Source of the DNA: Pseudocercospora fijiensis CIRAD86
Taxonomy: Eukaryota > Ascomycota > Dothideomycetes > Mycosphaerellales > Mycosphaerellaceae
Length of the DNA stretch: 64,000 bases
NCBI RefSeq assembly: GCF_000340215.1
Contig: NW_006921541.1
Location: 1,957,527-2,021,526 of the forward strand
Direction: 5' to 3'
The notes beneath the pieces were generated by a model. The model made no database searches. It was given only the letters and a program-made list of their open reading frames with translations, and was not told where the DNA came from. This document shows positions 1 through 10,764 of the stretch, in pieces. The position numbers were made by a program, and so were the translations under genes. The stretch's first letter is position 1. Every line of letters starts with the position of its first letter.

Positions 1-979
1 TTTCGACCTGGACTTGCACAGCGCGAAAGTTTATTCTACTTTTGCCCGCCGAGGAACTCTGATGAACTCTGCAGCGGATCCAGAAAGCTCCTCCTTTCTC
101 CGGACCACAGCAGCTCGGCCCTGGTCAGTAGTCAGAGATGTTAGACACAACATCACAAGCTTCGTGTATACGGTGATATCACGGTGTATACGGCCGTTCT
201 GAGGTCCCTCCTTATGAACACGGCGGTTAATATAGCCGGATACAACGGATAACTATACCGGAGGGTGGATATCCTCCGTGATGAATCGTATCTAATGTGG
301 GTCCGTACTTGCCCCGCAGCTGATTAATCTGTGTCTCGTATATTCTCTATCAGTATTCTGATTTGCACTGCATCGGCGGCACGCTATTTTCTACGCTGCT
401 CTTCGCCATTATTGGTTCAATCTTTCAACGACTAGCACTCTTTGTGTCATTGCCGAGAGCCTCTGCAACCTCCCGCTCCCCGAATGCATCGACAAGAAAG
501 ACAAAATTGCTTCTTCTTCGGAATTCGTACTACTAGTAACTTGTCTTCTTGTCTCCCGCCTCTTTGTGCCAAACACTCGGGATGCATCTGTTTTCTCAGA
601 TCGGCTTCCGACCCACCTAGCTCTGCCGTGGGCCAGCATAAGACAGATCCCCGGGCACCCGAAATCCGAATCGCTGCACAGAGCGTTATGCATGGAAAAT
701 AGAGACGACTCGGTCTAGTCGCAAACTGGCAGGAGCGAGTGTAGCTCGTGTTTGATGACCCTTTTCTGCTGATCATTCATGCCGAAGGACCTCACCTTTG
801 CCAGACTTCGCGTTCTCAAGCTCGCAACCCACATATCTTCGCTGTAGCATGCAGCGTGGACGGACATTGCTGCAAAGAGTTGAACAACTGGGGAGCGTGT
901 GATAGTGTGCATTTGTATCGCCATTTCACACTGAAGTTTTGCCATTCGACTCACAAGGACTCCAGCAGAGTCGGCACTA
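1..979. other. No convincing gene; possible decayed retroelement at the left edge
   Basis: No open frame here shows recognisable protein sequence. The first 300 bases contain a TGTTAGAC-type motif (about 139-146) that resembles the start of an LTR, and the short direct repeat GTGTATACGG at about 164 and 182, so a retroelement remnant entering from outside the window is possible. I could not find a matching second LTR. The rest holds the 3' flank of the BTB gene. Confidence 0.35.
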
Positions 980-1788
980 TCAAAAGTCCTCCCTACGTTT
1001 GCTCGGACAAGCCTGACCATCCTGCAGCTTCGCATGTCGATGCAGCTGACAGGTGTCCTGGTTCAATCTCGGTCTCGTGTCGCTCTGATCAGCGAGCGCC
1101 ACGAACGCTTGGAGAAGCTCGAACAAGCATTGCGATGAGACGCCACAAAAGCCCTGTATCTGCTCCATAGTGCAACAGCTGATGATAGTATCGACAAAGA
1201 ACGTTCGCGCTTTAGATCCAGGCGCGGTCATCCGGTAGGCGGTATCGACAAGCTCAGTAATGTTGCTCCAGAATGCCTCAATCGACGCAGGATCACTTCC
1301 ACCCTGGTCTTTCGAAGTAGCTGCCTTGATGATGACGTTCATGACAGCGTCACAGAAGGTGAGTTCTGCAAGCGCCTCTCCCATGAAGTAGCACTCCCAA
1401 ATGAAGCGCCACTTCTTCTCCCACGGCAGATCTCTCACATCTGGTGGAAATCGAAAGGTCTCGTGATACAGCCATTGGACGTAAGTCTCGAAGCAGTCTG
1501 GGTTTTGTTCTGGCAGATTAACCCTTTGGTTGAGTGGCGGTGCAGGTGGCCGAAATGTGTCTGAACGCTCCCAGAGAACGTGACAGTGAATGCGGAAAGC
1601 CTTTCTGTCGACATGGCCCACAGGTCCCACTTCAAACGCCTGCAAAGCACACCAGCTTCACAGCGTCAGCATATTGCGAACTGTTCTGGGCTCTATTCCA
1701 CTCACTTGAAGCCTGACGGTGGAGGGCTAACAGTTGGCGTCGTTGTCTTTCTGCGCTTCGAATCGCGATCATGCTGTTGAGCTGTCAT
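980..1788 (-). CDS. BTB/POZ-domain protein (two exons)
   Basis: Predicted 252-residue protein encoded by exons 1788-1706 and 1655-980; the total of 759 nt is in frame. The 50-nt intron has a GTGAGT donor and a GCTGAC branch site shortly before its AG. The N-terminus is short and basic (SKRRK). It is followed by a BTB-like stretch with FEVGP, then AFRIHCHVLWERSDTF and an FETYVQWLYHETF segment that match the usual BTB pattern of a buried hydrophobic strand, a HxxxLxxRSxxF helix and a YVxWLY helix. The C-terminal half is helical with no second recognisable domain. Fungal proteins of this type are common and mostly uncharacterised; some BTB proteins are Cullin-3 adaptors, but no BACK or Kelch region is visible, so the role is unknown. 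Confidence 0.75.
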
Positions 1789-2155
1789 GTTGTGCTGCTT
1801 AGTAGTGGCAGCACCAGGCGACTTCAGAGTCAAGTGCAGCAATGTCGTGCCAAGGAAAGTTGCTGACGCTTTTGAACTAAGGTGGGTGGTATCATAATCC
1901 AGGATCCTTTGAATTGAGTGAGGGAGAGGCACATCTCGTGTTTGCTGCTTGCGAGATGCAGAGCGCCGTTCACTCCTGCCATGCTGCAGACGCTCGTTGC
2001 CAACCGATCGAGCACACATAAATGGCAAGACCGACCCATCCGCAGAAGTTTGTACTAAAACGAGGAGATCCATGTATCACAGCTACGGTCTCCACAAAGA
2101 CCTGATTGCATCCTTTCGCTTTCTCAGCCTGCATGGTAGAGCTGCATTCGATTGC
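1789..2155. other. Intergenic spacer upstream of the BTB gene
   Basis: This 367-bp stretch separates the start of the BTB gene from the stop of MED11, both on the minus strand. It presumably holds the BTB promoter and the MED11 3' end. I see no further gene. Confidence 0.5.
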
Positions 2156-2713
2156 TCATCCAATGCTATCTCCGTTGTTCTTTGCCTTCGCAAGAAGCTC
2201 TTTAGCTTCTTGTATGAGCTCGGCCTCTTTCTCAGCTCCGACCTTGTTACCGCGACTATTCAACCAGCCGACATCAAAATTGCCTAGCCCACCATTCTTG
2301 ATGCGCTCTGGATTCAACTGTTGTGTCGGCGGTATCTTTGGAGCATTGTTGTTCCCCCGGTTCTGTGCCTGCATCTGTTGCTGTGCTTTGGACAGACCTT
2401 CACTACCAGCAGCATAAGGATCTGGAGTGATAATGCCAGCCTCTTCCAAGGCATATGCTTGTCGTCGCAGACGCGCCATGACGCCCTGCAAAGCTTCGAG
2501 AAAATCTGTGTTGCTAGCTTCGAAAGCCTGCTTGCGATCGTCGACCGAGGCGGAAGTGTCATCGTCCATCTCATCGTCGTCGCGGTGAAGTGGCCGGTTC
2601 GTCAGTGCATGGACTGCTTGGCCTGCTGAAGCGAGCATAGCCGCAACATCTTTGTTGATATCTGACAGCTCGCGAATGCGCTCCGCCGGCGTGATCTTTT
2701 GCGCCGGCGCCAT
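2156..2713 (-). CDS. MED11: Mediator complex subunit 11
   Basis: A 185-residue single-exon protein. Its N-terminal part (ERIRELSDINKDVAAMLASA, about residues 12-31) is the characteristic Med11 opening helix, followed by an acidic linker (DDDEMDDD) and a second long helix around residues 65-95 (FLEALQGVMARLRRQAYALE). The C-terminal half is a low-complexity Gln/Asn-rich region and then a conserved GLGNFDVGWLNSR segment typical of filamentous-fungal Med11. Med11 pairs with Med22 in the Mediator head and helps pre-initiation complex assembly in the nucleus. The gene is divergent from TAF5 with only 242 bp between start codons. Recognition is by eye from the helix pattern and known fungal family features. 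Confidence 0.85.
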   Translation of the reverse strand: MAPAQKITPAERIRELSDINKDVAAMLASAGQAVHALTNRPLHRDDDEMDDDTSASVDDRKQAFEASNTDFLEALQGVMARLRRQAYALEEAGIITPDPYAAGSEGLSKAQQQMQAQNRGNNNAPKIPPTQQLNPERIKNGGLGNFDVGWLNSRGNKVGAEKEAELIQEAKELLAKAKNNGDSIG

Positions 2714-2955
2714 TGCGAGTGATGCTCATGTCATTGCACTTGTAGAACCACCTTTGCGAGCTTTCCAGGTGGGCTGTCGCGTCGCGCTAAGGTATGCAAG
2801 GTACGCTAATCAAGAAGCTTAACCTTGTCACGTGACTGTATTTAGCCACATCTGTCTTCTCACGGTTCGATTTCTGGACTACATCTCCTAGCCTTTGCGA
2901 CGGCGAGCCTTATCTATCTTTCATCTAATTCATGTAAACAAGCACAATTTTCAAT
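2714..2955. promoter_or_regulatory. Shared divergent promoter of MED11 and TAF5
   Basis: The 242-bp gap between the MED11 and TAF5 start codons must contain both promoters. It includes the perfect 8-bp palindrome TCACGTGA at 2828-2835, an E-box of the kind bound by Cbf1/bHLH-zip factors. No clear TATA box is seen. Binding by a particular factor is inference. Confidence 0.6.
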
Positions 2956-5738
2956 ATGGCCTCGCAGCCTCTGCCGCCGTCGCGGACGACGAGCGTTGGC
3001 CCGCCCACCGCGAGCGGTTTGAACGCGCAGGCCGCGACAACACCCGGAGGCGGACAGCAAAATTCACAGCAGAATCTGAATCAAATCGTGAGTCCATCGA
3101 ACACTCCCACTCCTTTACGCCCCTTCGGTCGTTGTTGTGGATTCCGTGGTACACAGCAGCAAGTTCTGGATTTCCCAAATTCCTAGGCGCGCAAGTCGGC
3201 TGCGAGTGAAGCTCAAAAACCGTTGCCTCCAAAAAGCCAGGACTCCAAATTCATCAAGCTCATCGGAAATTCCTTCGTACCGGGCGCAAGGACGACCAGA
3301 CACACATCGCGACTGCTTTTCACAAAACCAAACAAGCCGACTTCTCCATATCGACTGCGGATTCGGGGCACACGAATGTCAGTATCATCTTGTCGACTCG
3401 CATTCTCCAATCAAGCAGTACTCGACTGGCCTCACTTTGAAGACGTGCGACAATGTCACAACAACGCAGATTACTGCCAAAAGGCATCCAGCCTTCCGAA
3501 GACATGCCATCCGAAGAACTCCGGTGGCATCGCTGGGTAGATTCTAGTGGCCTTCACATTCACATTCTGCTTTGTCACCTGCGTCCTTCATCATTCATTT
3601 GCGCGCATCCTTCATAAGCACTTCGACTTCTTCATTGCAACTCATTTGCCCAAATGACCATGATAATGGACAATGCTAACATGCGCTGGAAGGTGTTAGA
3701 ATACCTGTCTAAGAAAGGCTATACCCGCACCGAACAGACGCTTCGAAAGGAGAGTCAAAACCTGGACGCCAATGGTAACCCTATCGCAACCACAATCGAC
3801 GAAATGGGCTCCAAGAAATTTGGAAGAGCGTTCGAGTTGACACAAAACTGGGTTGACAACGTGCTCGACATCTACAAGCCAGAGCTCAAACGACTGTTAT
3901 GGCCCTTTTTTGTTTATTCATATCTGAAATGCGTGGCTGAATTTGCTGCGCGCGACGCCGATGAGTTCTACCACCGCTTCAAAGAACCATTTGAAGCAGA
4001 ACATGAAGATGATCTGCGCGCAATGCGAGGCCTTCACGATCCGCATGAGCTGGAACAAAACAACATCGCGAAACTATACCGCTCCAACAAGTACCGAGTG
4101 TCGCTCAGCACGATGGCGTTTCAGACACTGATCATGCATTTGGAGGCGAAGGAGAACGAGGGGGGCAAAATCATAACAGGCATCATCTCCGACAACATGG
4201 ATATCAAAGTGGTGGATAGAGCAGCTGCTGGTGGGGAGCGCAATCTTTCTAAGCTTCTCTCGCAAAGGAATGAGCAGCAAGACTTCCCAGCAGAAGACGA
4301 GGGAATACCTGGTCACAATCCTGGATCGGCCAATCTTGCTCCGAATGCACCTGCGGTACTTTCCAAGCTTTCGCTCGGACCGTTGCCCATGGAGACAGAT
4401 TTGATGGAAGACGTCAAGGCCGATCTGCGAGACATCGATGCCTCGCACCCTCCAGCACCTGGTCAAGCACTCCTTGAAGACACATTCGACCAGCATATCA
4501 AGCGCGAGCCCAATGAGGAGGCTCCTCGAGATCCTCTACCATATCCACCGTCCACTGCGCGAGACGTGGCGATGGAGGTGCAAAAGGTAAAGGAGAATCG
4601 CGACAGATTTCGGATTGAAGGCCGAACAGGCGGTGTAGGTCCTGGCATCAGCGTGACCATGTTCACGTTCCACAACACCTTCGACTGCATCAACTGTATT
4701 GAATTCGCAGGCGACAACAATCTCGTTGCAGCCGGAACAGCCGAGTCGTACATCAGGGTCTGGTCGCTGGACAATCGACCTCTAACGTCACCAATTGATC
4801 CGCCGTCGTCCCAGCCATCATCGTCTCGAAGACTAGTTGGCCATTCCGGGCCAGTCTACGCACTTTCGTTCTCGCCGTCAATCGCACTTCCCGCACCAGC
4901 CACGAATGGTCACACAGAACAAAGCACTTCTTCTGAATCGCAGCCCAAATATCTGCTGTCGTCATCAGCAGACTGCACCATTCGACTCTGGTCGCTCGAT
5001 ACGTGGACCAATCTTGTCGTGTACCGATCGCATAACTCACCAGTATGGGACGTACGTTTCTCACCTTTCGGCCACTATTTCGCATCTTGTTCGGCCGACC
5101 GAACGGCACGATTGTGGAGCACACCCCAAATCGCTCCCCTTCGCCTGTTCGTAGGGCATGACTCAGATGTTGAGACAGTCGCCTGGCACCCCAACAGCGC
5201 ATATGTCTTCACGGGATCAGGCAGCGGGGATCGTACTGTCCGGATGTGGGACATCCAGCGCGGCACAGCGGTACGTCTCTTTACCGGGCATGTTGGCAAT
5301 GTCACTGCTCTGGCTTGTGCACCAAATGGACAAGTTGTGGCGAGTGCAGATGATCGAGGAGAGATCATTCTCTGGGATCTCGCATCTGGCAAGCTCCGCA
5401 AGCGCATGCGTGGTCATGGGCGCGGCGGCATCTGGAGCTTAGACTGGAGCGTCGAATCAACAGTACTCGTGTCCGGCGGTGCTGATGGCACTGTACGAGT
5501 GTGGGACGTGCAACCCGATGCAGACACGCAAGGCAAAGTCGCTGGAGAAGGTGGAGCTGGCATCAAAATCGACGGTAATGCCGTTGGAAGTGGTGCAGTC
5601 AGCAAGGCGAAGTCGAAGAAGGATGTCGTGGTGTCGCCCGATCAGATTTCCGCCTTCCCGACGAAGAAGAGCCCGGTCTATAAGGTGCGATTTACCCTGA
5701 TGAACTTGGTCATGGCAGGCGGCGCATATCTGCCCTGA
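2956..5738 (+). CDS. TAF5: Transcription initiation factor TFIID subunit 5 (TAF5)
   Basis: Two exons, 2956-3087 and 3693-5738, give a 725-residue protein; both boundaries are phase 0 (donor GTGAGT, branch GCTAAC at about 3675). The 44-residue Gln-rich leader ends NLNQI and continues directly into VLEYLSKKGYTRTEQTL, the LisH motif, which explains why the frame upstream of 3693 is not coding. The TAF5 N-terminal dimerisation domain follows (about residues 95-230), then an acidic linker and WD40 repeats from about residue 370 (DCTIRLWSLD, DRTARLWST, DRTVRMWDI, DGTVRVWDV). It ends MNLVMAGGAYLP, a typical TAF5 tail. TAF5 is a scaffold of TFIID and, in fungi, usually SAGA. The first intron (605 nt) is unusually long. 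An alternative start at 3654 would lose the first leader. Confidence 0.93.
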
Positions 5739-6520
5739 TGGCAGTCATTGTACAGGTGGACATATCTACTTTAGCACGGCGTTCCGGACCAGAAAGCAGC
5801 ATCAGGCGGGATAATGCGATTCGATACCAGGCATTGGAAGAACGGTTTGTACTTGGAACGGTAGTTTTTGAAGCTCGTCTAAAGATGCATTCACTGCTGA
5901 CTGCATCTCACTTCAACTTTTTGCACAGTCCCCTGGTTGTTGGCCTAGCCACATTACCGCCGATCTCATCTCTTCGGCTACAGCTGTGGCTCTTCATCTT
6001 ATCGTCCCGTCCATACCCACCAACCAGGTCTTCCCGACCGTGCCACTCCAGCAAGACTCGTGAAACCTGCAGTATGAGATTTAGCATCAGCGGATGCCAC
6101 CTCACGATCTCCGCGACTTGTGGCTGAGCAGAGCATTTCGAGGAGCGATAAGAAGATGGCTTGCGAGCATGTGCTCTTGTTTCGTGACGGAGCGGCGATC
6201 AATGAGAACTGAATCAAGCTTTGTCTTGACCTAATTCGGTCAAGCGCCAACTCAAATGACGCGCCTTCTCCAGAATATGACGCTGGCTGACAAGGACATC
6301 AGGTTTTCAGTGCAGACTCCAATGCTCTTGTCTGCCGCGTGTCGACGTCAGGGTCGCGTGGTGGTGGACGAGCACAAACGCTGATGATGTAGCAGGCGAC
6401 ACTTCAGCTGGTACGGTGTGTATATATGTCCACGCTGCCGTATCCCGAAAGGTAATTTCCTACCTCACACCAATTGTCATCAGTCAACCAATCCCACCAA
6501 GCAACGACTCACTCGTCGAC
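5739..6520. other. Intergenic spacer, no gene seen
   Basis: Lies between the TAF5 stop and the next start codon. Short open frames here lack recognisable sequence. The last 100 bp or so should hold the promoter of the small basic protein gene. Confidence 0.5.
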
Positions 6521-6976
6521 ATGGCACGAACACGCACAACCAAGACTACACACTCCAAGTCAGGAGGTCTCCTCTCCCGTCTGCGCAACCGCAATCAAGC
6601 CAAGGTCTCTACCACGCAATCTACCAACCCGGTCACGGGCACTACCACCACGACTCAAAAGACCAAGACACACCCCAACGGCGTTGGATATCGTGGACAC
6701 GGTGGACGAGGACCAATGGCTAACAACCATGAGAGCCACTACACGAGCGGGCCAACTCACGTCCATCACAAGAGAAAGCCAAGTGTTGGCGACAAGATTT
6801 CTGGTGCTATGATGAAATTGAAGGGCACAATTACTAGGAGGCCAGGAAAGAAGGTATGCGAGACTGTGTGTGCAAAGTGTGGGCGTGAATGAATGCTAAT
6901 TTTTCAATAGGCTGCTGGGACTCGTCGCATGCATGGTACTGATGGACGTGGGTCGCATCATAGGACTGTTGTTTAG
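6521..6976 (+). CDS. Small basic conserved fungal protein (132 residues)
   Basis: Exons 6521-6853 and 6911-6976 (phase 0; donor GTATGC, branch TGCTAAT, acceptor TTTCAATAG) encode 132 residues. The protein is rich in Thr, Lys, Arg and His, opening MARTRTTKTTHSK and carrying NPVTGTTTTT, then DKISGAMMKLKGTITRRPGKK and, across the splice, AAGTRRMHGTDGRGSHH. This layout resembles a widespread uncharacterised small protein of filamentous fungi with an AMMKLKG core and a GTRRMHGTDGRGS tail. No membrane segment or signal peptide is visible; charge suggests nucleic-acid or chromatin association, but that is only inference. The splice is strongly supported because the exon-2 tail is the conserved part; unspliced it would end in an unrelated VCETVCAKCGRE tail. 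Confidence 0.82.
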
Positions 6977-7361
6977 ACATGGCCATGGAGCAAGGCATGA
7001 TGAAGACAAGATTCTAATGTTGATGGCATACGAAGAGATGAATTGTACTATTCTGGAAATGTTATGAGCGATACCCGAATTTGTGAGCGAGGCGTGTTTT
7101 CATAGCGTCAACGGTTCGAAACGAATTGCAAGCAATGATGATTTCCAAAGACATTTCTTGGATTTGAACTCAGTATGCTCGTCGGAGTGGTGGCATGGAA
7201 CGAACGTTTCTAAACACTACCTTGTCTCGATGATGTCCTAGCATGTGATAGAATATGAATCAGCTTGACTAACCCGAACGCGATGACGGGAAACCGATTT
7301 ATTCTAACATGCAAACCTTATCAACATATTCACAATACCTACACCATACACATGCAACCAC
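6977..7361. other. Convergent 3' intergenic spacer
   Basis: Lies between two genes transcribed toward each other. I see no gene or repeat. Confidence 0.5.
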
Positions 7362-10300
7362 TCAATCATCCCCCGCCTCCCCATTCTCCTCAAACACACG
7401 CGCCAGCCTCCTAGTCTCCGTCCTCATAACCTCAAAATCCCCCTTCAACTTCTCCGCCAAAACATCATACCTCTCCCTCCCCACTTTCCCCTGCTCCAAC
7501 AAACTCTTCAAAACTTTCGCCTCCTCCAGTAACACAGCCTGACCCCTCTCAATCGTACTCTCAAACCACCCCACCCGGGAAAAAAACCAAACATCATACC
7601 TCCCTTTATCTAACATGAACCTCAGATCGACCGTGGCGTTCCAAGCCAAACGTTTCGCGATGATGCGTTCGTTGGTTGTGATCAAGTTTTCGAGTTCGGA
7701 GATTTCGGAGGCTTCGAGTAGTTCTTCTGAGGAGGTGAGGCGGGCGCGGGCGGTGTCGATTTCGGATTTGCGTTTTATGAGGCCGCGGACGCGAGGGGCG
7801 TAGGGACGACGGTCGTCGGGGAGGCAGAGGTAGTCGGAGAGTGTGGTATGGGATGTGGTAGGCTCAAGGACGTATGAGAGGTCTGTGGCTTTGGATGTGG
7901 TGGAGTAGAAGCGTCGGTTGTTCAAGGACGGGAGAGTCGCGAATGGCGAGTATGGGCGTTTGGAGGCTCCAAGGTTTTCAATGCGGGCATGGCGAGGTCG
8001 ATCGAAGCCAAAGTCATATTCGTCTTCTTGTTGCGGATCGACGTCTTCGGCAGGCAAGTCGCTGACCTTGCTGAATTCCTCATAGATGTCGATAAATTTC
8101 TCGTCTTTGCTCGCGTCTGATGTCAGGCTCAAGGCATGGTAGAGAAGATCGTCATCGGAATCCTGGCCATCCTGCCCTAGCGGCGAAAATGAGGCCTCGT
8201 GTGGAGTTGGTCCTGACAAATTATGTCCTTCCGCTTGACCATGGTGTTCGAGTCCGACATTCGAAGCAAGATCAAGAGGGTCTAGCTCATCTTCCACATG
8301 TTCTTGCCGGATGGTATCGCTTTGCACAGAAACTGCTGGTTGTAAAGCCTGCCCGGTAAGCTCAGCAGGCTCAATGGTTTCGCCAGCGCTGCGATAGCTT
8401 TGCATCGAATAACTCAGACCCATCTTGAATTTATCCGCCGCATTCGCTGATTGAGAAGCTTCTGAGAATGTACAAGCATGGACTTTTGCAACAACGACGA
8501 TATGATCGCCGACTTGTACGCACTTTTCAGGCAGAAGACGTGCCGAAATATTTGCAAGTATGGCCCCGCCGATGTTATCCCATAGTCTTGGGAAGAGGGG
8601 GAGCATCATGCCACCGTGTGTAATTAATCTGGCGTTGAAGACTTTTTCGAAAGGTTCACTTGGGTGCTCATAAGGTTGCGCGAATGCGTGAGCAATAGCA
8701 GCTGCACGAGGTGTGGCTGAGAGAAATGCTACTCTCAATTTTTGAGAGGCATATATAGCATCCCACGTGCTCGACGGTACTTTGATGTTGAAAGAGATGA
8801 TCGGTTCAGGCGCCAGAGTGATGGTGTTGAAAGACGAAACAGTCAGCCCCCTCGCTTTACCAAACTCCCCATCCTGCTCAGCGAGTGGATCTCCGGCGCT
8901 GATGTGGACGACCGGATGGGTTAGTGCTCGTGAGACCATGCGAACGTCTTCGCTCAATTTTGCCTGCTCTTCTCTCAATTTTGCCTCCTCTTCTCTTGAC
9001 AGTTCACGTTCACGTACAAGCACCTCCGGTCGGAACTTTGGTGCTGCTCTTATTTTCACTGGGTGCTCAACGCACCCCGCTTTGCTAATCGTTGCTTGTA
9101 TGAACTCATGCAGCTTGTCTCTTAGGCGATCGGCTGCAGGTCTACCGTCCACGAGCAGTCCGATTTCGCCGTCCACTTTTCGCAGCCCAAGCCTCTGCAA
9201 GCCTAAATCCTTCTTCAGTTGCTCAAGTTCCAAACCGTTTCCAATGAAACTCCTGATGATCTTGGCTTGTCTCGGTCCTTCAGCCGTGACCAGCAATGTC
9301 TCCTCCACAGCGTCAGGCTTATCAAGCACAGCCGAGCTGACTGGGTGTTCAAGAGTATTCTTGGCCGTCGCTTTGGTATCACCGTCAATTCGCTCCGAAG
9401 GTTGCGAACGTTTGAGTGCCCGGTCACGTCGTTCATTCGAAGGCATACTTGCTCGCGTCAATTTTGCGTTCAGTTCCACCACATCTCCTTTGATGTGGCT
9501 GAATGTGTTTGAAACGTCCTGCGGCGATCCAGTTATGACAAAAGAGCGTGCAATGTCCTTCTCATCAGAGACTTCGCTTATGCTCCTCTGCTCTGGCTCG
9601 CCGATGTCAATCGAGACATTATGCCGCGCCGCAATGCGGGTAATGTCATGTGCGGCAATGAACCTCATGAAGTCCGACTCGAGAAGGCTGAACTCCAGAG
9701 TCCAGGTTGCGTCCGACCTGTGGCGGAGGACGTACTCCAATGGATGCAGAGTATGTGAAGGGCGCTGAAGCACTGACTTCACGAGTTCATGACCGATTCT
9801 GAGGAGCGGCCGCGATTGGAGATGGTTATACAAACTACCTACTTCGGCGAAGGAGCCTGATATCAGAACAGAGATGGTTCGCAATCCTGCAATACCGCCG
9901 GCGTCTACGGATGGAATGGCCGCAGATAGGTTCTGTACTTCAACTCTGGCTCCATGCTTTTTGCTTAGCCCGTTCAGATTTGGCCCGTAGCGTTTGAGGA
10001 GACGCTCCAAGTAGTCGCTGCGAATAGCGTATTCAATCATGAGACCCAGATCGGATCGATAACGCACAACCGTTTCGCCGCTTTTCAGAGTATTGAAAGG
10101 CTTCGCTGTGGCAGAAAAGATTTCGCCTTGGATGAACTTCTTGGGACAGTCCGAATGTTTTGGCTCCCATACTTTATCAATTTTTACTGTTTTGGTGCTC
10201 GCATCCGCCTGAGTCGAGACGTTGACAATGCCATCCCGAGTGCTCGCGATTCGTTCTGCGTCATCTTTCCAACGCCCTTTCGCACGGCTTGATAGAGGTT

Positions 10301-10568
10301 TGCTGGGGGATTTGGTGATATGAAAGCGAACGGGTGGGTTCTGGTCTCCTGCGCTTCTATCTCCTCCTCTCCCAGTGGCATATTCTTCTCCCACTGGCGC
10401 ATTCTGTGTCGCAAGATCTTCCTGATCTCCTCGAGTCGGGGCCGATGTATGGAAGTCGTGTCGACATGATCGAACTCCAGCTTGTCCAGCAGCGTGAGGA
10501 TCGTTGAGCAGACTCCATCTGCGAAATACGCGATAGAAGCGGCGACTCGCAACTCCAGGGTTATGCAT
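7362..10568 (-). CDS. Large mitochondrial flavin-reductase-like domain protein
   Basis: A 1068-residue single-exon protein. The N-terminus (VASRRFYRVFRRWSLL..., then CRHDFHTSAPTRG) is Arg/Ser-rich without acidic residues and looks like a mitochondrial presequence with a cleavage-type FHTSA site. About residues 100-540 are a low-homology region with several predicted alpha/beta segments. A flavin-reductase-like FMN-binding split-barrel domain spans roughly 560-720: LTHPVVHIS, LTVSSFNTITLAPEPIISFNI, AFLSATPRAAAIAHAF, then GDHIVVVAKVHAC. An acidic linker and a C-terminal helical domain (residues about 890-1060, with LCLPDDRRPYAPRVRGLIKRK) follow. Fungal proteins with this architecture are annotated only by the flavin-reductase domain; the substrate is unknown. 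It shares a 196-bp divergent promoter with a mitochondrial ribosomal protein gene, consistent with a mitochondrial role. Confidence 0.82.
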   Translation of the reverse strand: MHNPGVASRRFYRVFRRWSLLNDPHAAGQAGVRSCRHDFHTSAPTRGDQEDLATQNAPVGEEYATGRGGDRSAGDQNPPVRFHITKSPSKPLSSRAKGRWKDDAERIASTRDGIVNVSTQADASTKTVKIDKVWEPKHSDCPKKFIQGEIFSATAKPFNTLKSGETVVRYRSDLGLMIEYAIRSDYLERLLKRYGPNLNGLSKKHGARVEVQNLSAAIPSVDAGGIAGLRTISVLISGSFAEVGSLYNHLQSRPLLRIGHELVKSVLQRPSHTLHPLEYVLRHRSDATWTLEFSLLESDFMRFIAAHDITRIAARHNVSIDIGEPEQRSISEVSDEKDIARSFVITGSPQDVSNTFSHIKGDVVELNAKLTRASMPSNERRDRALKRSQPSERIDGDTKATAKNTLEHPVSSAVLDKPDAVEETLLVTAEGPRQAKIIRSFIGNGLELEQLKKDLGLQRLGLRKVDGEIGLLVDGRPAADRLRDKLHEFIQATISKAGCVEHPVKIRAAPKFRPEVLVRERELSREEEAKLREEQAKLSEDVRMVSRALTHPVVHISAGDPLAEQDGEFGKARGLTVSSFNTITLAPEPIISFNIKVPSSTWDAIYASQKLRVAFLSATPRAAAIAHAFAQPYEHPSEPFEKVFNARLITHGGMMLPLFPRLWDNIGGAILANISARLLPEKCVQVGDHIVVVAKVHACTFSEASQSANAADKFKMGLSYSMQSYRSAGETIEPAELTGQALQPAVSVQSDTIRQEHVEDELDPLDLASNVGLEHHGQAEGHNLSGPTPHEASFSPLGQDGQDSDDDLLYHALSLTSDASKDEKFIDIYEEFSKVSDLPAEDVDPQQEDEYDFGFDRPRHARIENLGASKRPYSPFATLPSLNNRRFYSTTSKATDLSYVLEPTTSHTTLSDYLCLPDDRRPYAPRVRGLIKRKSEIDTARARLTSSEELLEASEISELENLITTNERIIAKRLAWNATVDLRFMLDKGRYDVWFFSRVGWFESTIERGQAVLLEEAKVLKSLLEQGKVGRERYDVLAEKLKGDFEVMRTETRRLARVFEENGEAGDD

Positions 10569-10764
10569 TGCTTATAGAGTCGCGCGCAAAGGCGCATATA
10601 TCGAAAGCAAAAACAGAGCTCCCAATGAAGTCCAAGCTACCTTCACCCACCATCAACGCCAAGCCGCTCCTCCGTCCCCTCTCCGCAGACCAGCCAGCGA
10701 CAACGGAAACTCCCTTGCTCCCATCAGACACATTCACATGCAAATAACCCAGATCACTGCCAAG
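10569..10764. promoter_or_regulatory. Shared divergent promoter of two mitochondrial-protein genes
   Basis: This 196-bp region lies between the start codons of the flavin-reductase-like gene (minus) and bL31m (plus). An in-frame upstream ATG for bL31m at 10738 would extend that protein by nine residues and shrink the promoter to 169 bp. Confidence 0.55.

Noticed and set aside
5738..6127. Small gene after TAF5
   Set aside because: The frame overlaps the TAF5 stop and reads as random sequence.
8767..9768. 333-residue open frame on the plus strand
   Set aside because: It lies wholly antisense to the flavin-reductase-like gene and its translation is Ser/Leu/Arg-rich without any recognisable pattern.
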